This document shows positions 1 to 10,561 of a stretch of 64,000 bases of DNA, piece by piece; positions within the stretch are counted from its first letter, which is position 1, and each line of letters begins with the position of its first letter. Source of the stretch: Crossaster papposus (Eukaryota; Echinodermata; Asteroidea; Velatida; Solasteridae); assembly GCA_037893245.1 (NCBI GenBank), contig JBAIAA010000412.1, positions 248,001 through 312,000 on the forward strand, given 5' to 3'. Position numbers and translations under genes: made by a program. Under the pieces are notes generated by a model. It ran no database searches, was not told where the DNA came from, and saw only the letters and a program-made list of their open reading frames with translations.

Positions 1-44
1 TCTTCTGAAAACTCGCTGTTCAAGCATAAGAAATGATATCAAAA

Positions 45-1679
45 ATGGCGGTTTTTGCCTTTCTGCTTATCGGAGCGACGCTCTGTGATGCAACCGATGT
101 TTTCTCCAGAATGTCTCCATCTTTGTCGGTGGATGCTGGCAGCAATGTCACACTGACTTGTTGGTCCGATTATGCAACTAGCTCCTGTGGATTTGACCTA
201 TCGTGGTTCTACAGACGAAACGGGCAGACGACAAGAGACAAACTACTAGTCTCGTGTACCACTGTGCCAAATGCTAAGCTTGAGAAACGAATAACAGCGA
301 GAATAGACGACAATGATGATAACAATAGACAGTTCCATGTGGATATCAACAACGTACAACCAGAAGACAGTGGGGAGTACTGGTGTTACCTTGAATTTGG
401 AACTACGGTGCACACGTCTTCCAATGCCACACTAACAGTCAATCGTTTGCCACCAAAGTTCCCTCCTTCGTGCGAGGTAGCCCCTTCCCATCCCACCATC
501 GGTACAAGGATCACATTGACATGCACTCTCTCACCTGAAGATCCACCGAGCCTATTGACGTGGTTTCAAACACCATCACGTGGTTCCATGGAGCAAATGG
601 CTTTTTCACGTGAGACAAATCCAGGAAGTGTCCATTTGATTGAGCTTACCCTGAAAGAAACTGACAACATGAAGGAGTTCACATGTGTGGCCGGTCTCTA
701 TATCAGCGGTCCAAACTGTTCCCTGACACCTCTCCAACTAATAGCAACAGTTTCTGTCTTCCCTTCGTCGGTCACTTTGTACGAGGGGCAGACAGCGACC
801 TTTACCTGTCACTTCGACGCAACATCTCAAGCGCCACCAGTGACAGCATATAAGTGGCAAGTGAATAAGCAAGGCAAAACATCAGTGGCCGTACGTCTCT
901 CCAACTCGGCTAACTATCAAGGTAAATTTGAGCTCGGTCGGCAAGGGCAGACGCTACGGATTCTTAACTTGACAGCCGAAGAACACAACAACTGTATCAT
1001 AACATGCACGGAGGTTCCTAAAGGAGAATCAGAACGAATTGTGATCGAGTCCTTTCTGGTCGTTCTTCCATGCCCTACACGAGCGTACCCAACAACCACG
1101 TGGTTTAATAAGAGAACGGGACAAGAAGGTGATGATGACAATAATTTAGCTGACTGTACTTCGTCGGAGGGTCTTACGTTCAGGCCTGGGGTGATCGTTT
1201 CTTGTACTCTTGCCTTGATTTTCCTTATCCTTGTCGTCGTGCTGTCATGCTGCTTGGTGAGGTACAAAACGAAAGCTGTCAGATCCCACCAAGCCCAGTG
1301 TTTCTCTAGAGAAGACAGATGCACCGGTACTAAGGGAGCTCCAGCGAATACTCACAAGTACCAGGACCTTCTACAGGAACCTCGGGTGCACATTGGTCTT
1401 CTGAACAGACGGGACAGCATCGAGAGTTTCGTCTACGACAACGTAAACCTCAACCAACCTAGGGGAAATGGGTGCCCCGGTAGCGAGGGAGCTCCGGTGA
1501 TTATTCACGAGTACCAAAACATACATGAACCTCGGGTGCACCTCGGCCTTTCAAACAGACGGGACGGCATCGAGGGATTCGTCTACGCCAACGTGAACCT
1601 CAAGCAACCTGCTGAAGGCAACGAGACAACGCAGGGTGGCACTGGTGAGCAGACACTTTACGATGAAGTCGCTATGTAA
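45..1679 (+). CDS. Intronless IgSF receptor with three Ig domains and duplicated tyrosine-motif tail (receptor 1)
   Basis: Predicted type I membrane receptor of 544 residues, not assignable to a named family member. Order: signal peptide (about 1-16); V-type Ig domain with DSGEYWC near 108-114 and an extra cysteine pair (SSC and VSC); second Ig domain starting PSCEV and ending GPNCSL; third Ig domain (about 240-345); membrane span about 383-405; tail of about 140 residues. The tail holds two copies of a ~44-residue unit, each with a proximal YQDL or YQNI and a distal VYDNV or VYANV; the YDN/YAN cores fit Grb2-SH2 ligands. The C-terminal TLYDEV fits the ITSM consensus TxYxxV. An in-frame ATG exists at 33, but the near-identical neighbour lacks it, so the ATG at 45 (AAAAATGG) is preferred. 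No intron is seen. Ligand and signalling are inference. Confidence 0.88.
   Translation: MAVFAFLLIGATLCDATDVFSRMSPSLSVDAGSNVTLTCWSDYATSSCGFDLSWFYRRNGQTTRDKLLVSCTTVPNAKLEKRITARIDDNDDNNRQFHVDINNVQPEDSGEYWCYLEFGTTVHTSSNATLTVNRLPPKFPPSCEVAPSHPTIGTRITLTCTLSPEDPPSLLTWFQTPSRGSMEQMAFSRETNPGSVHLIELTLKETDNMKEFTCVAGLYISGPNCSLTPLQLIATVSVFPSSVTLYEGQTATFTCHFDATSQAPPVTAYKWQVNKQGKTSVAVRLSNSANYQGKFELGRQGQTLRILNLTAEEHNNCIITCTEVPKGESERIVIESFLVVLPCPTRAYPTTTWFNKRTGQEGDDDNNLADCTSSEGLTFRPGVIVSCTLALIFLILVVVLSCCLVRYKTKAVRSHQAQCFSREDRCTGTKGAPANTHKYQDLLQEPRVHIGLLNRRDSIESFVYDNVNLNQPRGNGCPGSEGAPVIIHEYQNIHEPRVHLGLSNRRDGIEGFVYANVNLKQPAEGNETTQGGTGEQTLYDEVAM
1326..1610 (+). repeat. In-frame tandem duplication in receptor 1 tail
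   Basis: Two consecutive coding units, about 1326-1460 and 1479-1610, encode similar peptides built on GAP...YQ...EPRVH.GL.NRRD.IE.FVY.NVNL.QP. The paralogue at 5875 has a single unit whose start resembles unit 1 (CTGTKGAP) and whose end resembles unit 2 (YANVNLKQPAEG). This fits either a duplication in receptor 1 or an unequal-crossover deletion in the paralogue. The effect is to double the phosphorylatable tyrosines. Confidence 0.9.
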
Positions 1680-2136
1680 ATAGTAGGTTTATTACGCGTG
1701 AAAAGATAGACTGACATATATAACAAACACACAAATTAATACAGGAAAGCAGATGTCACTATGTGTAAGAAACCCAATTATAATGTAAACAACAATCTTA
1801 ACAAAAATGTGCTTCCGATGAAAATATTTTTCTGAACTCTATGGATTGCGGATATTAATCCGAGGTTTAGACTAAGTCTTCTGTTTAGAAACGGTTTAGC
1901 TTGATCAGGAGATGCCAAATCAATATGCTACTATATCGCCTTTGCAGTAACATTATGATATACGTCTGTAATTGTTTGTATGTGTTATAGTTAATGAGAA
2001 TCGGATATTCTTGAGAAGTTTGGAACTTTAATTTTGTAATTTACAAAGATAATGAGCATAAAAAGAACAAGCAGAAGTGTAGCCCTTTTGTAGATTTGTG
2101 CCAATATAATATGTAAACTGTAGCGTAACTGTTTTA

Positions 2137-2406
2137 ATACGGTATAAAAAGCTGTATATTCTTTCGGTTAGTCTGGTGCGTAAAAACATTGCTAGTTGTG
2201 TAGTAAAGACAATTACATGTATATTACAAATTTACATGATTACTTTAAACCTTTTTTAAGGGTTATGTTATACAGCCAAAACTTTTAAGAGAAATTGTTT
2301 GGAGACGGTTTTCATACGGTATAAGCTGTATATACGCTTTCGGTTAGTCTTGTGTGTAACATCATTGCTTGTGTAGTAAATATATAATATAAATGTACAT
2401 GATTAC
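2137..2406. repeat. Two-copy direct repeat, unit ~100 bp
   Basis: The segment 2137-2245 (ATACGGTATAAAAAGCTG ... CATGATTACT) recurs in diverged form at 2314-2406. No coding potential is seen. Confidence 0.7.
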
Positions 2407-2514
2407 TAAGGGAACAAAAGTGTGATTGGCCGATTTTAACAGTAATGTTTAAATACCGGTTTGGAGTCTGGACGCTGAAATCCCCGTGAAATTATTACTT
2501 CAGGCATTTTAAAG

Positions 2515-2640
2515 AAAATACTAAAAGATGCCCAAAGATGCGTCTCAGAGGCGTAATTTTGGAAATTCTAAATCAAAATCTTAAAATACTATTTTCTCGG
2601 GATCGAATATGCATCATTCACAGAGCTAAAACTGCGTCAG
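2515..2640. repeat. Dispersed repeat, related to about 47340-47500
   Basis: The string around GATGCGTCTCAGAGGCGTAAT, a following AAATC-rich stretch, TATTTTCTCGG and CACAGAGCTAAAAC recur in the same order at 47370-47490. No ends or coding region are visible. Confidence 0.5.
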
Positions 2641-3380
2641 ATTAGTTGTCAAACACCAGTTTTGTAGACGTTGCAAACTTTGGTATAGCTACATACGATA
2701 ACAATGCACAACTGACAATTGGTATGCTACATGTATAACTATATATAGTATAAGCGGGATTAAGTATTACTTGAAGCTTTGTGTTGCGGTATTTTTTAGC
2801 AATATGCTCACCCACAAATCAAGTATACTCGAGTTTTTTGTGTCTAGACCTTTATATGATTTTTCTTATTAATATAAATCATTCTTATCGTTATTATCTA
2901 TTTGGGAGCAATATGAAAGTGAAATGGACCATCAACACATTTTAACTGTTTTCCCCACATAATTATAGAGTAATCGGGCGGGCGTGTAAATAACTTACAC
3001 GAAAAAAGTAGGGGGGAAATGAGAATAATATTCAGGAAATAAAAAGGTAGTGCCTTGGGCCCAATTTCATAAAACGTGTAAGCACACAATATGACAACTC
3101 TTCTTTGGCAAGGGTTACAACAAAATCAGGTGGTATTTATTGTTTGTGACTGGTATTTAGCTGCTTTTTGCTTAGCATAAAAACTACGTGCAGTTTCGGC
3201 TGGCAACCTGTTTGTACTGAGCTTGAAATGGTTAATAACAGTTTGTAGATGTAACTTTGAGGAAGTGGATATTTAGACTGCGTTGGCTAAACTTCAGTAA
3301 ATACTGTCTAGCCATCCGGCTTATAAAGCGCCCTCTACATTAAAAGCGGTATTAATAATTACCACCGTCGTTTGAGTAAG

Positions 3381-3480
3381 ACCTGTGGTCTAGTGGAAAG
3401 TGTTTGGTCTGACTCTGACGCGTGAGAGATGCCAGGTTCGATTCTGAGCAGTAGCCACATTTGTTAATTTTCTTTTTTTT
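3381..3480 (+). repeat. tRNA-derived SINE head or tRNA pseudogene
   Basis: An A-box-like GTGGTCTAGTGG and a B-box-like GGTTCGATTC are spaced as in a tRNA gene and followed by a T-rich tail. The acceptor stem does not pair convincingly, so this is read as a pol III-derived SINE rather than a functional tRNA. Confidence 0.5.
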
Positions 3481-4368
3481 TCAAAAATATTTTGAATTTT
3501 CTTCTTTTAATACTTTTAAATTGACTTCAGCATTTAATTGCATTGTATTATATTTTCTTATTCTGATTTGTGGCCCTGGGGGATTTTTTTTAAATAAGAG
3601 AAATAAAGTCTGAAATTGTATAATGGTCTGATTCCTGTCTCGTGAAAATAATAAAGTCACAGCGACAATGTTGTTGCGGAACCAGACTAATATTTGTCAT
3701 GGTAAAAATGTATACAACAAAAAAAGCACTGCGCAGGTTCAGTACACTAGACAGTAATTTAGTTTCTTTACTGATGTTTAGCCGGCGCCGGCTAAAGATC
3801 AACTGCTTGAGTTACAACCACTTACCGACAATGTCTGTGTAAATGTCCAGAAACGAATCCACTCCTCATGTCAGCGCAGCAGGCACAGCGCACCTATGCT
3901 AAGTCCATGAAGAGTCAATTTGCGATGTCCTTTCAATGCCACCGTAGAAATCTGCTCCATACACATGCACGCGACGCGAACGCAATCCCTGCACACGTAT
4001 TCGCGGTCCCAAAAGTTTGTTCAAGGCTCCACGGAAAAACGGTTCAAAACAGCTGAAATCATCTGCGTGCACAAGCTGCAAACTCACAGTATAACAGCCA
4101 ATATTTGCGGTCGACGGGGTTGTAAAGGTTGTCGTAGTCCCGTCAAAAAACTGAAGAAAATAGCAGAAATTATCATCCCACCGACACAACGTGTCTATCG
4201 TTTCCGAAAACCGCCTGTCAAAAGATACCTGCCAAGTCCGTAGACTTTTTCCTGTACCCAACACGTAGAAAGTCGTCTGGAATCCAGACTGAAAAGAAAT
4301 GTGTGTCGCGTACATATACACCTGACTGGGTGCGTTTACGTACAAGTTCCAAGATGTAAGGTCGTGTG

Positions 4369-4440
4369 TTCGAATTTTTGGCTTTGGCTGTGACTTAGCA
4401 TAGCAACAGCTGAAGTCACAGCCAAAGTTAGTAATTCGCG
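4369..4440. mobile_element. Short hairpin element, relative of the one at 46621
   Basis: The inverted repeat TTTGGCTTTGGCTGTGACTT / AAGTCACAGCCAAAG brackets a CATAGCAACAG core. The same arms occur in the longer fold-back at 46621-46746. It supplies the first ~26 codons of an otherwise unrecognised minus-strand frame (3899-4444), which argues against that frame's N-terminus being a real gene start. Confidence 0.65.
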
Positions 4441-4550
4441 GCATAGAACATTGATTGCATAATGTTATTATGGAGACCGGTATCTAGCGCCGTTTTAAAG
4501 TCATACTAGGTTGGATCGCTATGGTGGCTCTGAAGGGACATCGCACATCG

Positions 4551-4726
4551 CACATTTCTGCGCAGATTTTCGCGATGTCGCAGATTTTATCCCACATTTC
4601 TGCGCCGATTTCTGCGATATTGCACATTTTATCGCACATTTCTGCGCCGATTTCTGCGATATTGCACATTTTATCGCACATTTCTGCGCCGATTTCTGCG
4701 ATATTGCACATTTTATCGCACATTTC
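4551..4726. repeat. 42-bp minisatellite, about four units
   Basis: Units start at 4551, 4593, 4635, 4677, with a partial unit at 4719, exactly 42 bp apart, each beginning CACATTTCTGCGC. Because 42 is a multiple of three, open frames appear on both strands; these are repeat artefacts. Confidence 0.9.
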
Positions 4727-5451
4727 GTAATTTACAAAGATAACGAGCATAAAAAGAACAAGTGGAAGTGTAGCCCTTTTGTAGATTTGTGCCAATTTAA
4801 TATGTAAACTGTAGCCTAACTGTTCACGTTATGAAAATTGTTGTTTAAAGCCTTTTGCAAATAATGTAGTACCGGTATTTGTAAAGTTCTTGTAACTATA
4901 CAGTAGATATAATCTGCTATGATGGTGGAGTTTAAAATTGCATGCCTATTTAAAGGATAAATGCCAAACTGCAACTATATATTGCTGCATGTTGTCTTAA
5001 AATAAATTCTTAAAAATCTGAGTAATTTTGCCAAACCGAGCTGTTTGCATAAAACACCATCGAATGGGTTTTTTGGGGGGAGTTAAATCACAGAATTGAG
5101 TTGGGGGGGGGGGGGGGGGGGGTTAAATCACATAATTGAGTAGCAGTTTAGTTTGGAGGAGAGGGCCAAGCTTGAATAGTTCTTGATCCAGGGGTCGGGC
5201 AATTAAGGTTTTTGTTGAAGGTCCAATAGATAAGAAAACAGTCTAAATCGCGACCAGACAATGTCAGGAGAAACAAAATAAACAAATCATATAAGATATG
5301 TATACAAAGAGGAAGAGACTGTGTAAAAATTAAAAATACAAATATTGAGAACAGTTCCCTGTTTTTCTTTCTTTCTAAAAACAGAAATCTAAGGGTACGC
5401 GTGACACGTAAACGTGGCACAATGCTAAAGCCCTCAGTGATAGCAGTTTTT

Positions 5452-5874
5452 AAACTGATGAGGCTATACCCTGTTTAAATAAAACTGTAAATAGAAATAT
5501 AAAACATCAATCACTTCAAACAAATCTGCGCGTGAGCAATTTTTTTTCAATATTTATTTATTCAGATATTGTTGATGGCGTTACGGATGTGACGGTATAG
5601 AAAGAGGCAGGGAGCTATAAACTCAACGGCTGTTTTAGACTAGTGCTACTGATCGTCCATCACATTTTTGTTACAACTGTCAATGCACAAGGAGGCATTG
5701 TCCGAGGCGTGTGAATGTTTCTAGGACGGAATATTCACACGTAGGAATGCCTTGTAGCTCAGACTAAACACACGATGGGACATCTACAATAACGTGCTAA
5801 CCTTAAGGGAACTGACATTAGGATTGTTTTTCTTCTGAAAACTCGCCGTTCAAGCATAATAAATAATATCAAAA
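5452..5874. promoter_or_regulatory. 5' flank of receptor 2, partly shared with receptors 1 and 3
   Basis: The last ~40 bp before the start codon (from TTCTTCTGAAAACTCGC) matches positions 2-44 before receptor 1. The block 5452-5545 (GCTATACCCTGT, AAATAAAACTGTAAATA, CAAATCTGCGCGT) recurs at 13062-13145 upstream of receptor 3. A TATAAA lies at about 5617. Promoter function is inference. Confidence 0.4.
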
Positions 5875-7320
5875 ATGGCGGGTTTTGCCTTTCTGCTTAT
5901 CGGAGCGACGCTCTGTGATGCAAACGACCTTTTCTCTGAAACTTCCCCTTCTTTGACGGTTTATGCTGGCAGCAATGTCACACTGACTTGTTGGTCCTTG
6001 TATGTAGTTAGCGCCTGTTACTACGATCTATCGTGGTTCTACAGACGAAACGGGCAGACGACAGGAGACAAACTAGTATCTTGTACCGATGTGCAAAATG
6101 CTGGGCTTGAAACACGAATAACAGCTAGAGTAGACGACACTGATGATAACAATAGACAGTACCATGTGGATATCCACAACGTACAACCGGAAGACAGTGG
6201 GGAGTACTGGTGTTACCTTGAAGTTGGAACTACGGTGCACACGTCTTCCAATGCCACACTAACAGTCAATCGTCTCCCACCAACGTTTCCTCCTTCGTGC
6301 GAGGTAGCCCCTTCCCATCCCACCATCGGTACAATGATCACATTGACATGCACTCTCTCATCTGAAGATCCACCGAGCCTATTGACGTGGTTTCAAACAC
6401 CATCACGTGGTTCCATGGAGCAAATGGCTCTTTCACGTGAGACAAATCCAGGGGGGGTCCATCTGATTGAGCTTACCCTGAACGAAACTGACAACATGAA
6501 GGAGTTCACGTGTGTGGCTGGTCCCGATACCAGCGGTCCAAACTGTTCCCTGACACCTCTCCAACTAATACCAACAGTTTCTGTCTTCCCTTCGTCGGTC
6601 ACTTTGTACGAGGGGCAGACAGCGACCTTTACCTGTCACTTCGACGCAACATCTCAAGCACCACCAGTGACAGCATATGAGTGGCAAGTGAATAAGCAAG
6701 GCAGAACATCAGTGGCTGTACGTCTTACCAACTCGGCTAACTATCAAGGTAAATATGAGCTCGGTCGGCAAGGGCAGACGCTTCAGATTCTTAACTTGAC
6801 AGCCGAAGAACACAACACATGTATCATAACATGCTCGGAGGTTCCTAAAGAAAAATCAGAACGAGTTGTGATCGAGTCCTTTCTGGTCGTTCTTCCATAC
6901 CCTACACAAGAGTACCCAACAACCACGTGGGTCAAGGGAACGTCGAAGGGTCTTACGTTCGGGCCTGGGGTGATCGTTTCTGGTACTCTTGCCTTGATTT
7001 TCCTTATCCTTGTCGTCATGCTGTCATGCTGCTTGGTGAAATACAAAAAGAAAGCTGTCAGATCGCACCAAGCACAGAGTCCCCCTAGAGAAGAAGGATG
7101 CACCGGTACTAAGGGAGCTCCAGGGAATACTCAAAATTATCAAGACCTTCTACAAGACCAACAAGAACCTCGGGTGCACCTCGGCCTTCCAAACAGACGG
7201 GAAGACATTGATGCATTCGCCTACGCAAACGTGAACCTCAAGCAACCTGCAGAAGGCAAGGAGACGACGCAGGATGGCACGGGTGAGCAGAGGCTTTACG
7301 ATGAAGTCACTAATGTGTAA
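5875..7320 (+). CDS. Intronless IgSF receptor with three Ig domains (receptor 2, tandem paralogue of receptor 1)
   Basis: Single-exon membrane receptor of 481 residues, very similar to the product at 45-1679. Order: signal peptide (MAGFAFLLIGATLCDA), V-type domain with DSGEYWC, second Ig domain (PSCEV ... GPNCSL), third Ig domain, membrane span near 365-390, and one tail unit instead of two. Tail tyrosines are NYQDLL, AYANV (Y-x-N, Grb2-SH2 type) and LYDEV; the last has R instead of T at -2, so the ITSM-like motif of receptor 1 is lost. Domains 2 and 3 are nearly identical to receptor 1, while the loop between the B and C strands of domain 1 differs strongly. The first ATG of receptor 1 is ATA here, which fixes this start. 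Confidence 0.88.
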   Translation: MAGFAFLLIGATLCDANDLFSETSPSLTVYAGSNVTLTCWSLYVVSACYYDLSWFYRRNGQTTGDKLVSCTDVQNAGLETRITARVDDTDDNNRQYHVDIHNVQPEDSGEYWCYLEVGTTVHTSSNATLTVNRLPPTFPPSCEVAPSHPTIGTMITLTCTLSSEDPPSLLTWFQTPSRGSMEQMALSRETNPGGVHLIELTLNETDNMKEFTCVAGPDTSGPNCSLTPLQLIPTVSVFPSSVTLYEGQTATFTCHFDATSQAPPVTAYEWQVNKQGRTSVAVRLTNSANYQGKYELGRQGQTLQILNLTAEEHNTCIITCSEVPKEKSERVVIESFLVVLPYPTQEYPTTTWVKGTSKGLTFGPGVIVSGTLALIFLILVVMLSCCLVKYKKKAVRSHQAQSPPREEGCTGTKGAPGNTQNYQDLLQDQQEPRVHLGLPNRREDIDAFAYANVNLKQPAEGKETTQDGTGEQRLYDEVTNV

Positions 7321-10138
7321 ATTGTAAGTTTATTACGCGTGACAAAAAAGGAACTGACACAAAATAATACATGATGGGGAAAAATATATAATGGACAAAG
7401 CATGCCTTCGCTATACACTTATTATTTTAAATATATTAAAGCTGTACGAAAGATAGAAATGGTTATCCTTGTACAGTAAAATGTAATTTGATTATCCTAA
7501 AGGGTAGTTTGCATAAACTCCGATCATTGTAGTGCATTTATACGTGTATCTACACATATTATTATCTATGGCATATTAAGCCACGCTAAAGAACCAATTG
7601 GGCTGTTGGTTTAAACAAATGCAGTTTTATTCAAGGTATCAACGCAGATGTAACTCTGTATAAGAAAAAAACTTATGTTAACAACAATCTTAACAAAAAT
7701 CAACAAGTGTTTCCGATGAAAATATTTTCCTGAACTCTATGGATTGCGGATATTAATCCGAAGCTTAGATTTAGTCTTCTGTTTAGAAACGGTTTAGCTT
7801 GATCAGGATTTGCCAAATCAATATGATACTATATCGCATTTGCAGTAACATTATAGTACACTTCTGCAATGTTCTGTATATGTTTCTGGCAAATGTTAGT
7901 TATTGAGAATCGGATATATTTGAGAAGTTTAGAACTTTAATTTTGTAATTTACAAAGATAATGAGCATAAAAAAAACAAGCAGAAGTGTAGCCCTTGTGT
8001 AGATTTGTGCCAATTTAATATGTAAACTGTAGCGTAACTGTTGACGTTATGGGAATAGTTGTCTAAAAGCTTTTGTAAATACTGTAAATAGGTACTGTAG
8101 TATTTGTAAAGTTCTTGTAACTATACAATAGCTATAATATACTATGATGATGGAGTTTAGAATTGCATGTCTATGTAAAGGATAAATGCCAAACTGCAAC
8201 CATGTTTCTGCATGTTTTCTTAAAATAAATTCTTAAAATATGAGTAAATTTGCCAAACCGAGCTGTTTCAAGAAACGCCATCGATTGTTTTGCGGGTTAA
8301 AACCTACATATTAATTGAGTAGCAATTTAGTTTAGAGGAACGGACCAAATGTTGATAGTTCTTAGCCCCAGGGTCGGGCAATTAAGGGTTTTGTTGAAGG
8401 TCCAATAGATAAGGAAACAGTCTAAACCGCGACTAGACAATGTCTGGAGAAACAAAATAAAAAATAATAATAGATATGTATACAAAGAGGAAGAGACTGT
8501 GTACAAAAATAAAGAAATACAAATATTGAGTACAGTTCCCTGTTTTTCTTCCTTTCTATAAAACAGAAAACTAAGGGTGCGCGTGACACTCAAACGTGGC
8601 ACAATGCCAAAACACATAATGCTAAAAAAACAAAGTGCATTCAAGAAAAACAAGAGATTATCTCCTACGCACATGGCATTATTCTTTTGAAACGGTTGTA
8701 TTATAAAGATTTATATAATGATGTTAAAAAAGATGTTAAATTAGTATAATTTTATCTATAATTAAGATTCTATTATTGACAAATTACCAGTTATTATGTT
8801 ACCAAAGCTTCGGTTCTCAAAACTATTCTTATATAATTTGTTTAGAAATTTGTTATGCTATATTTATATTTATATTTTTACTTAATCTTAACTAACTTTT
8901 ACCAAATTTTTCCTAGAATCGTAAATGTTCTTGTTGTTTGTCGGTTATCTTGTTTGTTTGTTTGTTACATTATTTTGTATTTATAACTTCTTATGCTTTA
9001 TTAATCTTAATTGTCTTGAGTTATTAGTGGTTTTATAATGTTACAGCGTTATTCCTTTTTTATACAGGGCCTCCTGTACGAACCTTTCTATCTTAGTGTG
9101 GACTTGTAGTAGGGGTTCTTATGTCCTAAAATAGGTTCAGGTGTTTTCTAAGACCTAGAAGCGATCTGAAAACAGTTTTGGAATCCTTGAAATGTCTGTT
9201 TTCCGAATTTATATGTTTCCAAAATTTCTTTTAAATGAAAACACATATTTAAAAGTATTTTTGGGAAAAAACATGAAAATTTATATTTTTTTCAATAACT
9301 TTAATAACATTCATTCTGACAGCACAATTTGAGTTTTGATTGTTCCTGGTAAAACAACATACTTTTTTGGGGGTCAGACTTAACATTTTCCTAAAATATT
9401 TCTGGTAAAATGCCATTTTTATCAATTTGTGTGTGAAAAAAACATATTTTTTTTTTTTTTTTCCATAACTAAAGTTGGGTTAATCCGTGATTTTTAAAAA
9501 ATTAGATTTTCTTTTCCGAACGAATATTGAAGGAAGATCAAGTACTGTATACGAATAAATTATATTTGTTTGCATTGGCATGCCTGTACACATTGTTAAA
9601 AGTGGTTTTTATCATTGCGCCAATTGCGCGCTCCGGTTGTGCATACTGGGACGCTCCTAATTCAAAATTATAATTTAAATAAATAATTACTCGCCTGTTT
9701 TTTTCGTGGGATGTCTCGTTCGAAAGCTCATACAAAAATACAATGCTTGAAAATTATCGATTCAATTCAAAAATCTATTTTTCAGGGTGCAACCCCCTAA
9801 ACGCACTGACACACCAACTTTAACTCTAGTAATAAATAAACAATTCTAAATTAAAACAAATTCTTGTTGGGTCCCTGACATGTCTACACTAAATAGAATG
9901 CAACTCTGAATATAATTTGAATAGCAAACTCCCATTTCGTGGATTGTTTAATTACAAAAAGTTAAAGCATTTAATACATCACTTCATTTGTTCAAACTGT
10001 TCAGGTGTAATATGATGTTTAATAGATTCCCGTTGACAAATTATTATTTCCTATTTATATAATAATAATCATTGTTTAGTGGTATTTAAAGAGATAAGGT
10101 TAAAAAGGTAATTTAATTGTTTTAAATATATTATATAT

Positions 10139-10561
10139 ATACAGGGTGGCCCATAAAAAAAGGACAAGTATTACTTCTACTACCCTGGGGCCAAAGCTAT
10201 CCATACCAACGGATAGAGAATCTTTCTTGACGAAAAATTGTAGCGAGATATCTGGATTTGGGCAAGTAGTTTTAGCTCTAGACCCTATTTTGTGAAGTCA
10301 GGGGTCGATCATTTTGCACCGAGAAACCGCACATGGCTCAGTTTTTTCTCGGTGCGAAAGGACCACTGACTGCACTCCACAAAATAGGGTCTGGAGCTAA
10401 AACTACAGCCCAAATCGAGATATATTGGTATCATTTTTTTTCTAGAACGATTTCCATCCGTTGGTATAATAGTTTTGGTCTCAGGGTAGTGTGGGTGTGC
10501 TTGTTTGTCCAGATATGTTTGTCCAATTGTTTTTAGAGGGGGGGGGGGGGCACTCTGTATA
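10139..10561. mobile_element. Fold-back MITE, TA-flanked mariner-like
   Basis: The left end TACAGGGTGGCCCATAAAAA opposes the right end CACTCTGTA (reverse complement TACAGAGTG), both within TATA context. The interior folds back on itself: CCATACCAACGGATAGAGAATC with GATTTCCATCCGTTGGTAT, and GACCCTATTTTGTGAAG with CACAAAATAGGGTC. No transposase is present. Confidence 0.7.

Larger units (their letters stand above)
1680..5830. other. Interval between receptors 1 and 2
   Basis: No convincing gene. From 1795 to about 2135 it matches the 3' flank of receptor 2 (7680-8041). That match stops at about 2135 and resumes at 4727 after about 2.6 kb of unrelated DNA, with some 100 bp (2034-2133) repeated at 4728-4827. 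The block 4727-5545 then matches 7943-8690. The 2.6 kb holds a short tandem repeat, a tRNA-like SINE head, a 42-bp minisatellite and a small hairpin. A poly(G) run lies at about 5104-5122. Confidence 0.7.

Noticed and set aside
917..1324. Long antisense frames across receptor 1 (and similar ones across receptors 2 to 6)
   Set aside because: Shadow frames opposite strongly supported coding exons.
45..1679. ITAM in the receptor 1 tail
   Set aside because: YQDL and YDNV are spaced far more widely than the 6-8 residues between tyrosine motifs of an ITAM.
3381..3480. Functional tRNA gene
   Set aside because: A and B boxes are present but the cloverleaf and acceptor stem do not close; a SINE head is the better reading. 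The same applies at 19737 and 24465.
3899..4444. 181-codon minus-strand frame between receptors 1 and 2
   Set aside because: Its first ~26 codons come from a hairpin MITE, the remainder shows no family I recognise, and there is no leader or splice support. Possibly a relic, but not called as a gene.
4484..4807. Open frames on both strands with repeating MCDKMCNIAEIGAE or FCADFCDIAHFI
   Set aside because: These are translations of a 42-bp minisatellite whose unit length is a multiple of three.
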